A model generated the notes under the pieces. That model had not been told where the DNA came from and did not search any database. It saw only the letters and a list, made by a program, of their open reading frames with translations. A stretch of 64,000 nucleotides of DNA from Bartonella henselae str. Houston-1 (GTDB lineage Bacteria > Pseudomonadota > Alphaproteobacteria > Rhizobiales > Rhizobiaceae), in assembly GCF_000046705.1 (NCBI RefSeq), contig NC_005956.1, positions 1,585,001-1,649,000 of the forward strand, in the 5' to 3' direction. The stretch's first letter is position 1; each line of letters starts with the position of its first letter. Made by a program: the position numbers and the translations under genes. Shown here piece after piece: positions 1-9,839 of this stretch.

Positions 1-476
1 CTTAAAGCAAAAACAAGAGCGTAACAAATCTTCGCAAAAAGAAAACGCCCTCGTCACAATCGCTATATAGTACTCTTTCCTCTAAAGAGTCAATATCATT
101 TCTATAGCTTTCCTAAAAATAAATTAATTCTTCCATAAATTGCAATCAAAAATTGCAATTTAGTGTTATTTTTGGAAAAATACTACCATAAATAGCTTTC
201 TGTCCTTTAACCAAAATACTGCTAAAGAGGGTATCTTTAGCCATAAAATCCAGGAATCATCCGTGCATATTTCGTGCATGTTTATTGTGCGATGTTAAAA
301 TCCTTTTTAACGCTGTTGTTGCTCTTCTGCTTTTCTTTGCTATTATGTCCATAGAAAGCCATTGCTTGAGATATAAGGATTTGTTCTTTCTGTAAAATAA
401 TCAATTTTTTTAGAAACATTCTAGGCTATGCAAATTTTTCACATTCGATATTTAAAAAAGAGTACAATAAAATTCC
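1..476. other. gene-free stretch
   Basis: No convincing reading frame or RNA gene was recognised. The sequence is AT-rich and presumably holds the promoter for the peptidase gene that starts at 477. Confidence 0.4.
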
Positions 477-2483
477 ATGTGGGATAATAAACAACAAAAA
501 AATGATCCCGGATTGGACCCCGCTCTTGTAGTCAAACGCTTTCTGCCTGATCATCGACAAGTTTCTATCCGTTGGCTTACAGGAACAATTCTCACCGGAA
601 TCACTTCCTGCCTTCTTATGGGTATTGCGCTTTTTGCTGCCCTTGATGAACAACAACGTTTAGTAACACCCCCACAATGGTTTACGCCAACAAACCTCCC
701 ACAAACACAAAATTCTGATACCAACGGACATAAAGGGGATCGTATTGCTCAAACCCATGCACGGCAAAGTTTCGACAGTAAGCGTCAATTTGAATTGTCA
801 ATTCTACAAAAAAAGGGCGATCAAAAAGTTATTCAGACACAAAACTTCGAATGGATTCGAATGGCATTAGCTGAAGAGCGCCCCCAGAAATATAGCTATC
901 CTAAATTTGATGCCTTAAATATTTTTGCTACTGATTCGAAAAATCAAACCGCTCCACCACAAGACACCGGAGAAATTTATGGTGCAAAAGTAGAAACAAA
1001 AATAACCCTACGCAACCATAATTTTATCCTTGATCAAGTAAACTTTGATGGCGCAGATACCCTCACAGAGGATGAAGTACAACAAGAATTACAAAAAGCT
1101 GGGTTTACTTTGGAAAAAAACCATGAGCTCCTTTCAATTCTCACACTGGTCGACCCTTTGAAACTAGAGGATTTATCCTCTAGCTCCCAATTTACCGATA
1201 CCCCTGAGGTACGCATCATTCAAGAAAATGTGACCGTCTCCTCTCAAAATCACCGCATTGATCTCACCAAAAACTATGCTGAAGATATTATCCCTATTCA
1301 TAAAAAACAAAAGATAATCGAAGCTTTTAGAGAAACTAATTATACAAAAGAGCAAATTGAACAGGTTGCAAAAACTTTAGCTTTTTTCAATCATTCCGAA
1401 ACGCTTAAAGCGGGGAGTCTTCTACGTATTGGCATTGTCACACAAGCGGGAGAAGAAGATCACCTTGTGCGAGCAAGCATCTATCAGGGCATGTATCATG
1501 TTCTCACAGTTGCCCTAAATGATGAAGGGCAGTTCGTTGAAAGTACAGAGCCACAAATGTCCCAAGCACTGAAAACCGCTTTTCAAAATGGTATTCCGCA
1601 TTCTTATGTCAATACAACACAATTACCAACAGTTTATGATGCACTCTATAATGCTATACTAAGTCATAATATGTCACAATCTCTCTCGCAACGTATCATT
1701 CGTTTGCTTGCCACCAACGTTGATATGAAAAGTCGTATAACGCCAACCGATCAGCTCGAAATATTTTATGCCGTTCCACAACAAAGCGAGATAGAGAAAA
1801 ACAACAAAGAAACGCTAAATGGTCAAAAGAGCCAGAAAGCAAAAGAATATCCAACCAATGCAGATCCTGAAATTCGTTATATCAGTGCCACTTTTGGCAA
1901 TGCAACTTACAAATATTATCGTTACCAATCAAAAGACGGCAGTGTCGATTATTATGATTCAGAAGGAAAAAGTTCCAAACCTTTTTTACTCCGCAAACCC
2001 ACTCCCAATGGCATTTTTGGCTCCCCCTTTGGACCACGCAAACATCCTATTTTAGGCTATGTCCGTATGCACACAGGCGTTGATTGGGTTGCACCAAAAG
2101 GATCACCCATTATTGCTGTAGGAGATGGTATTGTCATAAAAATGGGTGTTAGCGGTGGCTATGGAAACCATACAGAAATTCAACATCCCAATGGATATAT
2201 CAGCAGTTATTCACACCAAAGTCGTTATGCACCAGATATCAAACCAGGCGTTAAAGTACGGCAAGGACAAATCATTGGATATGTTGGAACAACGGGAATG
2301 GCAACCGGTCCTCATTGTCACTTTGAAATTATTGTCAATGGCGTAAAAGTTGATCCCATGCGCATCCGTATACCTGACAGTAAAACCTTAACCAATCAAG
2401 ATCTACAGGCATTCTTACGCGAAAAAAACAATATTGATTCTTTGCTAAACAGTCCGATGAAACCATCAGAAGATACTTCTTAA
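477..2483 (+). CDS. M23 family peptidoglycan metallopeptidase, membrane anchored
   Basis: The 668-residue protein has one N-terminal membrane segment (about residues 33-56), a long periplasmic region and a C-terminal LytM/M23 domain (about 515-640). The zinc-site motifs are visible: H532 and D536 in HTGVDW, and H613/H615 in PHCHFE. Family members cleave peptide cross-links in peptidoglycan, or act as amidase activators when degenerate; here the metal ligands are intact, so an active DD-endopeptidase is inferred. The ATG at 477 has only a weak Shine-Dalgarno sequence. The gene stands alone, followed by about 1 kb without an intact gene. Confidence 0.9.
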   Translation: MWDNKQQKNDPGLDPALVVKRFLPDHRQVSIRWLTGTILTGITSCLLMGIALFAALDEQQRLVTPPQWFTPTNLPQTQNSDTNGHKGDRIAQTHARQSFDSKRQFELSILQKKGDQKVIQTQNFEWIRMALAEERPQKYSYPKFDALNIFATDSKNQTAPPQDTGEIYGAKVETKITLRNHNFILDQVNFDGADTLTEDEVQQELQKAGFTLEKNHELLSILTLVDPLKLEDLSSSSQFTDTPEVRIIQENVTVSSQNHRIDLTKNYAEDIIPIHKKQKIIEAFRETNYTKEQIEQVAKTLAFFNHSETLKAGSLLRIGIVTQAGEEDHLVRASIYQGMYHVLTVALNDEGQFVESTEPQMSQALKTAFQNGIPHSYVNTTQLPTVYDALYNAILSHNMSQSLSQRIIRLLATNVDMKSRITPTDQLEIFYAVPQQSEIEKNNKETLNGQKSQKAKEYPTNADPEIRYISATFGNATYKYYRYQSKDGSVDYYDSEGKSSKPFLLRKPTPNGIFGSPFGPRKHPILGYVRMHTGVDWVAPKGSPIIAVGDGIVIKMGVSGGYGNHTEIQHPNGYISSYSHQSRYAPDIKPGVKVRQGQIIGYVGTTGMATGPHCHFEIIVNGVKVDPMRIRIPDSKTLTNQDLQAFLREKNNIDSLLNSPMKPSEDTS

Positions 2484-3480
2484 ACCATACAATGCAAACC
2501 TCTTGATCATTGAAAATAAACTATCTTTCTTTGAATCTTTTGCCAAAAAGAAACACTGTAAAAATCTGAGACAACACAAAAGAACGAAGTCTTGGCTTTT
2601 AGCGTTTTCTCAACCTTTTTACAAAAGCCTCATTATCGATGATGAGATCTCTCGTTAATTTCTTACTTTTCGAGGCTGATTGCAGCAAAGTGACAAAACT
2701 TTTCTGAAGTGCTTCTTGCCATGAGAAACTGATAGGACGGAAAACCTCAACAGGTTTTTAAAGTGAGCACTGCCTTGACGTTCCTTTATCATACGCATCA
2801 CACCAAGGACACATCTTAGCAAACTTGAAAGAGCAGTGTTTCACCCTCTCCCTCCCCCAAAAGAGAAAGGATAAGAAAATAAAAAAAGGCTGGTAAAAAA
2901 AATATTGCTGAACGAAGCGTAAAGGTCATTGATCGTTTCTTAACGGTTGATCAGAATAATAATCCAGCATCCCTTCATTTTAAGAAAGATAAAATTACTC
3001 TGGAAATGCTTTGCAAAGGAAGAAAATACCAAAACTTAAACATAAAATCTTTTGCCTTTTTTGCTCTTTACCCATTTTTGTCTTTTATAAATAAAGACAT
3101 CACTTATATCTTTGACTGATGATTGTTCGCTTATGACACTTAAAAATACCTTTGCTGATGAGAGTGTAAACTGGACAGAAGGAAAATTTCAAAGTTCAAT
3201 TTATAAGAGTGCCAGCCCCATATTGCGACAACCCTTGGCACTTGAAACAGTTCATAAGAGGCACAATGATGCCTCTTTTTGACTTCTTTCTTCAAGAGTT
3301 TTTCCCACACGCCAATTCAGCTTGTAATGTGTCATCGAATAGTTTTTATTGATGGAATATACACAGGTTTGAAGTAAGAGAATCTTAATGTATTCGAAGA
3401 TTCTCATTCAACATGCGAAACAATGAATTATTATCATAAATCAATGTGTTGCCATGTATGCACTGGTTCTTTATTTAAAA
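2484..3480. other. gene-free stretch with a phage-gene fragment
   Basis: Nothing intact lies here. A 49-codon fragment related to the tail collar gene is annotated separately at 3133. At about 3380-3404 an imperfect palindrome (AGAATCTT...AAGATTCT) resembles the hairpins found in front of the integrase relics at 13.5, 15.9 and 43.6 kb. Confidence 0.4.
3133..3282 (+). pseudogene. 5' fragment of a phage tail collar-like gene
   Basis: A 49-codon frame starts MTLKNTFADESVNWTEGKFQ and stops at 3280. The core ADESVNWTEGKFQSS aligns with VDESINWAEGQPPSS, residues 17-31 of the tail collar protein encoded at 19763-20770, and then diverges. It is read as a displaced and truncated copy of that gene's 5' end. 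An independent small gene is unlikely. Confidence 0.5.
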
Positions 3481-4905
3481 TCAAGCATAGGCTTCTTTTG
3501 AGGCATTGGGGGTTAATTTGGGCAAAGGAATTACAATTTTTGTTCCTCCCAAAGCAGAAGTTTCAAAAAGCGGTTTTTCACCAAACTGCATACAAAGCTG
3601 TTCAACGACCACCCGACCAAGACCTGTTTTTTTCTCTTGCGTTTGATTCTTCATGCCCACACCATTATCTTCCACAATCAGCATCAGTTGCCCATTTTTC
3701 TGAGGACCAAATGAGATGTAAATATCACCAGAGCGTTTATCAGGAAAGGCATGTTTTAAGGAGTTTGTCAACAACTCACCAAGAATAATGCCCAATGTCG
3801 TCGCATCTCTTGAAGACAATCGGCACTCTTTAAAGTTCGTGTGAATGGTGATATTTTCCCGCAATTCAAGAGGCATTGCCAATTCAACATCATGCACTAC
3901 CGAACTGAGAAACTCTGCCAATAAAGTTGTTTCCATATCATCACTCAAACGCAAACGACGATGCGCTGTGGAGATTGTCTGGATACGGTCACGTGCTGCA
4001 CCAAGAACAGAACGCACCTCTTCATTGTCACTGCGATTTAATTGGAGCCCTAGCAAAGAAGAGACCGTACCAAGAGAGTTGCCAATACGATGGCTCACAT
4101 CTTGCAACAACATTTCAACACGTTGTCGTTCTTTCTCGGCGTGATTGCGTGCTCTTTCCAATTCTTGTGTGCGTTCTTTTACCCGAGCTTCAAGGGCTAT
4201 ATTTTCACTATGAAGCAGCAATTGATACATTTTTAAAGAGCGTACATCACGGTGAAAACGATTAATGACAAAATAGGCCGACATGAAAGTACTCACGACA
4301 GAAACAATAGCAGCCAATGTTAAAGCAGCCCGCATCAGTGCGATTCCCTCGCGCTGTTTTTGCCGCACCACATCATCGCCATTAATAAAGCTTGTCATCA
4401 ATTGCGCTAAACGCGCCACTTGAATTTTTGGGATTTCAGAAGAAGAAGAGGGTTGAGAAGATTGATCAGGAAGCGCATCAAGAGCGCGCATATGGTCATT
4501 CATAAAGGCTTTGCGTGCTTCGACCTCTTTTTTAAAAGAAGTAAACCATTCATACCACTGCGGATGTGCGTAAACAATAAGTTCAATATACTCGAGAATA
4601 TCATCAAGATTACGAGCTGCATGTTCAAAGCGTGCTTTATCTTCTGCCTTGTGGTTTTTTGCATAACTGCGGTCAGCTACGGCCATATCGATCAAACTAA
4701 TAAGCACCAAATCAGCTTGTTCACGCAATTCTGAACTTGTATTCAACTGTGCAACTTCGCGATCAACGGCGTTTGAGAGTAACAAAATAAAGGCCGAAGC
4801 CAACAGAGCCATAACAAGAGAAACAATAATCGCTAACCAACGCCAACGCGATATTATTGCATCAGAAGAGGGTATATGAGGGAGCAAATTCGTCTTTGTT
4901 GTCAT
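3481..4905 (-). CDS. membrane sensor histidine kinase (PhyK-like, HisKA_2 type)
   Basis: The 474-residue protein has membrane segments at about 24-44 and 193-215 with a helical periplasmic sensor between them, then a coiled coil and a HisKA_2-type dimerisation/phosphoacceptor region with H272 in DVSHRIGNSLG. A HATPase domain follows, with LGELLTNSLKHAF and VEDNGVGM motifs. It lies directly downstream of nepR-ecfG, the usual place of a PhyR-activating kinase in the alphaproteobacterial general stress response, so phosphorylation of PhyR is inferred. The start at 4905 is preferred over an upstream ATG at 4938 because only the inner one has a GGGA-type ribosome site. The cue is unknown. Confidence 0.85.
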   Translation of the reverse strand: MTTKTNLLPHIPSSDAIISRWRWLAIIVSLVMALLASAFILLLSNAVDREVAQLNTSSELREQADLVLISLIDMAVADRSYAKNHKAEDKARFEHAARNLDDILEYIELIVYAHPQWYEWFTSFKKEVEARKAFMNDHMRALDALPDQSSQPSSSSEIPKIQVARLAQLMTSFINGDDVVRQKQREGIALMRAALTLAAIVSVVSTFMSAYFVINRFHRDVRSLKMYQLLLHSENIALEARVKERTQELERARNHAEKERQRVEMLLQDVSHRIGNSLGTVSSLLGLQLNRSDNEEVRSVLGAARDRIQTISTAHRRLRLSDDMETTLLAEFLSSVVHDVELAMPLELRENITIHTNFKECRLSSRDATTLGIILGELLTNSLKHAFPDKRSGDIYISFGPQKNGQLMLIVEDNGVGMKNQTQEKKTGLGRVVVEQLCMQFGEKPLFETSALGGTKIVIPLPKLTPNASKEAYA

Positions 4906-5130
4906 AGAATTCCCATCGGCGAACCTGAAAATCGTCATTTTTCAGCGCAAAAGAGGGCGCCCTTATGGCATCATAGTGCAGCAAACCCACTGAAGAATTC
5001 CTATAAACTTTCTTTATTTTTCCCAAGGGTCACGCTAAACACCATGAATTTCTTTAGATGCTGACTTTACTTTAATAGCTATAAAGGGAATTAAAAAAAC
5101 AAGGCTCTTAAACATAATTATTGTACTTTT

Positions 5131-5685
5131 TTAGCCGTTAAATGAACATAATGTGCTCCCAGCCGAATAAGAATCGGGACCATAATCGGATTCACCATCC
5201 ACTTTGAGGAGTTCCTGTAAACGATTACGCGCTCGGCTTACACGGCTTTTAATTGTTCCAACAGCACAACCACAAATCGCTGCAGCATCTTCATAAGAAA
5301 AACCGGATGCACCAATCAGAATAATGGCTTCTCTTTGATCAGCAGAAAGTAGATTTAAGGCTTTTTTAAAATCTTGCAAATCAAGCGACCCATATTGAGG
5401 AGGATGAACAGCCACATTTTCACTAAAGACCCCTTCGCTGTCTTGAACTTCTCTGCCCCTTTTGCGCATTTGACTGTAAAATTCATTGCGTAAAATGGTA
5501 AAAAGCCAAGCTTTAAGATTGGTTCCCATTTCAAAACTGTCCTGCTTAGCCCATGCTTTCATAAGAGTATCTTGAACCAAATCCTCTGCTTTATCATGCT
5601 TGCTGCTTAAAGAAAGTGCAAAAGCCCGCAGAGACGGTAGGATCAGAAGGAGTTCCTGTTTAAAATCTTTCATGCTTTTTGCCAT
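5131..5685 (-). CDS. ecfG: ECF sigma factor of the general stress response (EcfG/RpoE)
   Basis: The protein of about 184 residues has sigma-70 region 2 (AEDLVQDTLMKAWAK) and region 4 (FSYEDAAAICGCAVGTIKSR), with a short linker as in ECF15/EcfG sigma factors. It directs RNA polymerase to GGAAC-type stress promoters and is held by NepR until PhyR-P frees it. The start used (5685) falls 7 bp beyond the nepR stop; an upstream in-frame ATG at 5709 would overlap nepR and lacks a ribosome site. In Bartonella quintana this sigma factor (RpoE) has been linked to adaptation to the arthropod vector. Confidence 0.9.
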   Translation of the reverse strand: MAKSMKDFKQELLLILPSLRAFALSLSSKHDKAEDLVQDTLMKAWAKQDSFEMGTNLKAWLFTILRNEFYSQMRKRGREVQDSEGVFSENVAVHPPQYGSLDLQDFKKALNLLSADQREAIILIGASGFSYEDAAAICGCAVGTIKSRVSRARNRLQELLKVDGESDYGPDSYSAGSTLCSFNG

Positions 5686-5692
5686 AAAGGAT

Positions 5693-5896
5693 TCAAACCT
5701 TTTCCACATTTTTTAAGCCAAATTGCTCTGCTTTCTCCAACCTATCCAAAAGTTCAAGTAAATGAGCAGGCAGTGCTTCTTCCTGAATTTCTAAGTAAAA
5801 TTGGCGTAATTTCCGTGCTATCTCGCTATTGACACCGAGAAGATCCTCTCCAAACGTAAAATGATTGGTGAGATTTTTTTCATCACGGTCGTTCAT
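5693..5896 (-). CDS. nepR: anti-sigma factor NepR
   Basis: This 67-residue protein carries the NepR signature in its centre (IARKLRQFYLEIQEEALPAH, then LLELLDRLEKAE), forming the two helices that clamp EcfG. It lies immediately upstream of ecfG in one transcription unit, and phyR is divergent. In the known partner switch, phosphorylated PhyR exposes a sigma-like decoy that takes NepR away from EcfG. A strong G-rich ribosome site (AGGGGGG) precedes the ATG. Confidence 0.92.
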   Translation of the reverse strand: MNDRDEKNLTNHFTFGEDLLGVNSEIARKLRQFYLEIQEEALPAHLLELLDRLEKAEQFGLKNVEKV

Positions 5897-5979
5897 TTTT
5901 TACCCCCCTAATCCATATAATAAGTAGCAGCTAGAACAATTTTTCGCCTTATAGTTGTAAATATGCTTATCTGTAAAAA

Positions 5980-6000
5980 GTTCCATACGAACAGAGGAAC
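5980..6000. promoter_or_regulatory. divergent GGAAC boxes between nepR and phyR
   Basis: GGAAC occurs on the minus strand at 5984-5980, facing nepR, and on the plus strand at 5996-6000, facing phyR. GGAAC is the -35 element recognised by EcfG, so autoregulation of both arms is plausible. Neither copy has a clean CGTT -10 element at the expected 16-17 bp spacing, which keeps confidence low. Confidence 0.4.
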
Positions 6001-6062
6001 TTTTTCCTCTGTGAAGGATTTCGATCAACAAAGTGCTTCAAATGTCAAAGGAGTTAGAAATC

Positions 6063-6860
6063 ATGTCATTATCAACGCGCATTGCACCGCATCTCCCTTA
6101 TCTTAGACGTTTTGCCCGCTCTGTCACAGGCAGCCAAACCTCTGGCGATGCTTATGTCTCAGCGATGTTGGAAGCGCTCATTGCTGATATTTCCATTTTT
6201 CCAAGAGCATCATCCAGTGACCGGATTGGTACTTATTGGCTTTTTTGCCATCTTTTTGACCAAACCACGCCTAATATTCCCGAACCAATGCCACAGTTTG
6301 GTCTCGAACAAAAAACCAGTGCGAAATTATCGTATCTCACACCACGAGCGCGCCAAGCTTTTTTATTGATTGCTGTTGAAGGATTTAATGAAAAAGAAGC
6401 CAGTGAAATTATGAATCTGGATGCGAAAGAGTTCCGTAAGCTCCTCAACCAAGCATCAACGGATATTTCTCAACAAATTGCCACACAGGTTATGATTATT
6501 GAAGATGAACCTCTTATTGCAATGGATATTGAGCAAATGGTTGAAAGTCTTGGCCATCAGGTGGTAGGCATAGCCCGAACCCGCAAAGAAGCGGTTGTTA
6601 TGTATCATAAAGAAAAGCCACGGTTGATTTTGGCTGATATTCAACTAGCCGATAACAGTTCCGGCATTGATGCAGTCAATGACATTTTGCAAAATGATCG
6701 TATACCGGTGATTTTTATTACAGCATTTCCTGAAAGATTATTGACCGGAGAGCGTCCAGAACCAACTTTTTTAGTCACTAAACCCTTTAATCCTGATATG
6801 GTAAAAGCGCTTATTTCACAGGCTTTATTTTTTAAAGAGAATGCTTCCAAAGCTGCCTAG
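6063..6860 (+). CDS. phyR: response regulator PhyR (sigma-like decoy plus receiver)
   Basis: The 265-residue protein has an N-terminal sigma-factor-like domain (about 1-135) and a C-terminal receiver domain (about 140-260). The receiver shows the acidic pair E147/D148, phosphoacceptor D192 (LILADIQL), T220 and K240. This inverted domain order is specific to PhyR, the NepR-sequestering switch of the general stress response. The start at 6063 is chosen for its AAGGAG ribosome site 9 bp upstream; a GTG at 6033 is less likely. The gene is divergent from nepR-ecfG and lies 20 bp before an HWE kinase gene in the same direction. Confidence 0.95.
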   Translation: MSLSTRIAPHLPYLRRFARSVTGSQTSGDAYVSAMLEALIADISIFPRASSSDRIGTYWLFCHLFDQTTPNIPEPMPQFGLEQKTSAKLSYLTPRARQAFLLIAVEGFNEKEASEIMNLDAKEFRKLLNQASTDISQQIATQVMIIEDEPLIAMDIEQMVESLGHQVVGIARTRKEAVVMYHKEKPRLILADIQLADNSSGIDAVNDILQNDRIPVIFITAFPERLLTGERPEPTFLVTKPFNPDMVKALISQALFFKENASKAA

Positions 6861-6880
6861 AAAAGATTACCATCCAGACC

Positions 6881-7894
6881 ATGATTGTTACGCCTATTCC
6901 CAAGCCCCCTTTGGAGAGATCACATCTAAGCGCTCTGATGCAAGCGATCCGTGGGGCTGATATTTGTGTTTTATACCAGACAACGAATCTGGTCTATTTA
7001 TGGGCTGAAAACCTGCCACAGCATCTACACAGCAAATGGCGGATGGGCTGCCGTGACAGTGATTTTTTTTCGCTTGATCTTGCAGACAATATGGAAACCA
7101 TCAAATTGCAGGTTTTAGCCACAGGTGAAATGCAAACCATTGAAGCACGGTTTGAAGATATGGCCAAACAAGCCATTTGGTATAAATTTTCTATTGATTG
7201 CCACCGCAACGATAACGGAGACATTATCGGTATTATCACCACTGGTGTTGATATTTCAGGATTACGCCGCCGTGAGCAAGTGCTAAAAATATTGCTTCGC
7301 GAAGTCAGCCACCGTTCTAAAAATCTTCTGGCTATCATTCAAAGTATTGCCAGTCAAACCGCACGCTATACTGAATCGCTTCAAGTTTTCTTACGCAAAT
7401 TTCAAGGACGCCTCCATTCTCTTTCGCATTCTCAAGACCTGATCACCGCTTCCGATTGGCGTGGCGCCCAATTTCGCGAATTGGTTCATTCGCAAACTTT
7501 GGGCTATGTGATGAAAGAAACAGAACGCTTTTCACTGGAAGGGATAGATCCTTATCTGTTTCCCAATGCTGCTTTACATATTGGTTTGGCTTTCCATGAA
7601 CTCATTGTTAATTCTCTTTCTTTTGGCGCCTTATCACAAGAAAAGGGAAGCGTTTGTGTGCGGTGTGAAGTGCACACAAAAATGAATGGAGCAACACAAC
7701 TTCTCATCACTTGGAATGAAAGTTTTGCGGCAGAGACTCCTCTCTCTCACCACAAAAAAGCTTGTTTTGGGAGTGCTGTCTTAGAAAAGATTGTCCCTGT
7801 TTCTGTCAATGGTTCAGCTTCCCTAAAATTGACCGAAGAAGGAATTATTTATCGCTTGTGGGTCCCTGACAGTTATTTTGACATTTTTTTTTGA
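6881..7894 (+). CDS. soluble HWE-family sensor histidine kinase
   Basis: The 337-residue protein has no membrane segment. A PAS-like region (about 20-130, ending GIITTGVDISGLRRRE) is followed by an HWE histidine kinase core: H144 in LLREVSHRSKNLLAIIQSIA, HELIVNSLSFGALS (H239, N244) and a WNE triplet, the residues for which the HWE class is named. The gap to phyR is 20 bp, so co-transcription is likely. HWE/HisKA_2 kinases commonly feed PhyR, so this is a second, cytosolic input to the stress response by inference. The C-terminal G-box region is short and diverged, so catalytic vigour is uncertain. Confidence 0.85.
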   Translation: MIVTPIPKPPLERSHLSALMQAIRGADICVLYQTTNLVYLWAENLPQHLHSKWRMGCRDSDFFSLDLADNMETIKLQVLATGEMQTIEARFEDMAKQAIWYKFSIDCHRNDNGDIIGIITTGVDISGLRRREQVLKILLREVSHRSKNLLAIIQSIASQTARYTESLQVFLRKFQGRLHSLSHSQDLITASDWRGAQFRELVHSQTLGYVMKETERFSLEGIDPYLFPNAALHIGLAFHELIVNSLSFGALSQEKGSVCVRCEVHTKMNGATQLLITWNESFAAETPLSHHKKACFGSAVLEKIVPVSVNGSASLKLTEEGIIYRLWVPDSYFDIFF

Positions 7895-8641
7895 AAAAAG
7901 CGTTTAAAACACTGCGAAATGAAAAACAAAAGGCTTGCCCGCAGAATTTTCTGAGAACCTTCATTTCTCACAAAAAAGACCTGTTTCCCAACAATCAGCG
8001 TCTTGAAAATCAAGCCTCTCGCATTTATCCCATTGAAACGCACACGCAAAACGAGCAAACAGCACTCATGCCCGTAATATCCAATTCAGATAAATATATT
8101 ACCATAAATTGTTTAAAAATCTATCATTCCACAGCATCATCACCTAGCACATGCCTATTTCTACTCTCATAAGCGGAACATTTCCATTTTTTACCGCTCT
8201 TTTTATGATACATCGCTTTCACAAAATCTAAAGATTTATTCCAAAGTACGATTATGAAAGTATAGAACAAGATAAACGATATCTTTTTTATCTTCAGTAT
8301 TTATTGCATCACATTCTTGTACCTTGTTTTCACCACGATTCTCATCACGGCGCACAAGTGTAAGTCTTTACCTACTCTTTTACCAAATAAGAAAAAAGAG
8401 GAAAAAAATATCCACCATCCCACACCGCTAAGACAATAACATCACCACGAATGCTTAAACAGCACTTTTTCATTTAAGCATTTTCCTCTGTCAAAGAGGT
8501 TATTCCTCGCCTCAATACGGTTGCTTTATCTCCATCCTAACAAAAGGAACAATATAATATGCCCACTGGAAACCAGCCCATTGGAACAAAGAACCTTTAA
8601 GAACGTTTTGCCGTAAGAAAACCGGCAAAAGTGGACAGATT
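7895..8641. other. gene-free stretch with decayed DUF4167 copies
   Basis: Two segments resemble the intact DUF4167 gene at 10715-11449. The first (about 8279-8370) matches its middle, in the minus orientation. The second (about 8436-8540) matches its last 25 codons and downstream flank. Both are broken by many changes. A short frame at 7891-8172 shows no family resemblance and is not called. Confidence 0.5.
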
Positions 8642-9025
8642 ATGTTCCCTAATGCCAACCTCTCATTGAGAAAGTTTTTTATGAATACCCTTATTTTTAT
8701 TCTCTTAGTGGTTTCATGTACAGATGATTTTAACAGCTGTTATTCTAACAATACAATGGCCACAATCTACCCAACAGCTGAAGCCTGTGAACAAGCCATG
8801 ATACCCTCCACCAAAAAATTTGCATCTTATGGGCAACAAATCTTCGCGCAATGTACAAAACTCTATACAATCCCACACCGACAAGAAATCAATCTGATCT
8901 GGTCTGTGACAAACCGAGGAAATTTCCTGCTGCAAAGCCAAAACATCAGTCATAACATGTCAACAGAAAACGAAACCGATGTCTTAACCACATCATCCCC
9001 TCCTCTTCTGCCTTCTCCCTCATAA
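8642..9025 (+). CDS. small exported protein, possible lipoprotein
   Basis: This 127-residue protein has an N-terminal hydrophobic segment ending in VVSC, a plausible lipobox, with an RK pair before it if the upstream ATG at 8642 is used; an alternative start is the ATG at 8681. The mature part has several Cys (CTDDFNSC, ACEQA, AQC) and a polar tail. No family was recognised with certainty. The gene precedes another envelope protein gene at 9378, and its 3' half has been tandemly duplicated in between. Confidence 0.55.
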   Translation: MFPNANLSLRKFFMNTLIFILLVVSCTDDFNSCYSNNTMATIYPTAEACEQAMIPSTKKFASYGQQIFAQCTKLYTIPHRQEINLIWSVTNRGNFLLQSQNISHNMSTENETDVLTTSSPPLLPSPS

Positions 9026-9390
9026 ATTTCTTACATAAATGCCGTTAAAAGCATAAATTCATCGAATGCTCAGAAAACAATCAAAAGAAGAGTGTAGCAT
9101 GGTAGATAATAAAGGCAACGAATCTTCGCTCAATACACAAAGCTCTATGCAAACCTACACCGACAAGAAGTCAATCTGATCTGGTCTGTGACAAACCCAC
9201 GCAATGTCTTTCTGCAAAGCCAAAACATCAATCATAACATATCAACAGAAAACAAGGCAGATGTCTTGACCACATCATCCCCTCTCTCGCATCCCTCCCC
9301 ATAAACTTCTTGCATAAATGCCCTTAAAAGCATAAATCCATCAAACGCCCAGAAAACAATCAAAAGAAGAGTGTAGTATGGTGGATAATA
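8831..9390 (+). repeat. tandem duplication of the orf127 3' end, period about 280 bp
   Basis: Positions 8831-9112 are repeated at 9113-9390 with moderate divergence. Each copy runs from the middle of the 127-codon gene, through its stop and spacer, into the first codons of the next gene (ATGGTAGATAATAAA at 9100, ATGGTGGATAATAAG at 9378). The second copy is frame-broken, so 9100 is a dead start fused to the tail of the upstream gene. Confidence 0.8.
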
Positions 9391-9827
9391 AGCAGATTCA
9401 ACCTTCAAAAGACCATTGTGGAGAGCAATGTGCACTGCCTCAAGAGCTCCCTTTAGACCCTGCTGTAGAGCGCGTCAGAAAAAAGCTTATGCGTTTCATG
9501 ATTATTTCCATTTCAATAACGCTCATGATGACTCTTGCTGTCTTATTTTTAGTTGTCTACAAAATACTCGCGACGAGATCAACACCCAAACACCCTCCCC
9601 AATTTTCCTCTCATAATAGAAATCCAGAAGTTGCTTACCACACACTCTCTTTACCGAAAGGAACACAAATTCTGTCGCAAAGTCTTTCGAAACACAATAT
9701 TGTGTTGAAAGTCTTAATGCCAGACGATCACATAAAATTTATGGTTTACAATTATCATACCGGCACACTTATTGCTGTTCTTTCTGTTGAAACAACACGA
9801 TCCAATATCGTCCCCCAGCCCCGTTAA
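9378..9827 (+). CDS. conserved single-pass inner membrane protein
   Basis: The 149-residue protein has a charged N-terminus with ELPLDPAVERVRKKLMRF, one membrane segment (about 39-63) and a C-terminal part of about 80 residues (LPKGTQILSQSL, VYNYHTGTLIAVLSV) that resembles small conserved rhizobial membrane proteins. No function is established that I can name. Its 3' end converges on the DUF4167 gene, and that convergent junction has itself been copied (compare 9790-9850 with 10625-10690). Confidence 0.7.
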   Translation: MVDNKQIQPSKDHCGEQCALPQELPLDPAVERVRKKLMRFMIISISITLMMTLAVLFLVVYKILATRSTPKHPPQFSSHNRNPEVAYHTLSLPKGTQILSQSLSKHNIVLKVLMPDDHIKFMVYNYHTGTLIAVLSVETTRSNIVPQPR

Positions 9828-9839
9828 CAAAACACCACT

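Noticed and set aside
7891..8172. A 93-codon frame directly after the HWE kinase
   Set aside because: No ribosome site, no recognisable domain and composition like the surrounding gene-free DNA.
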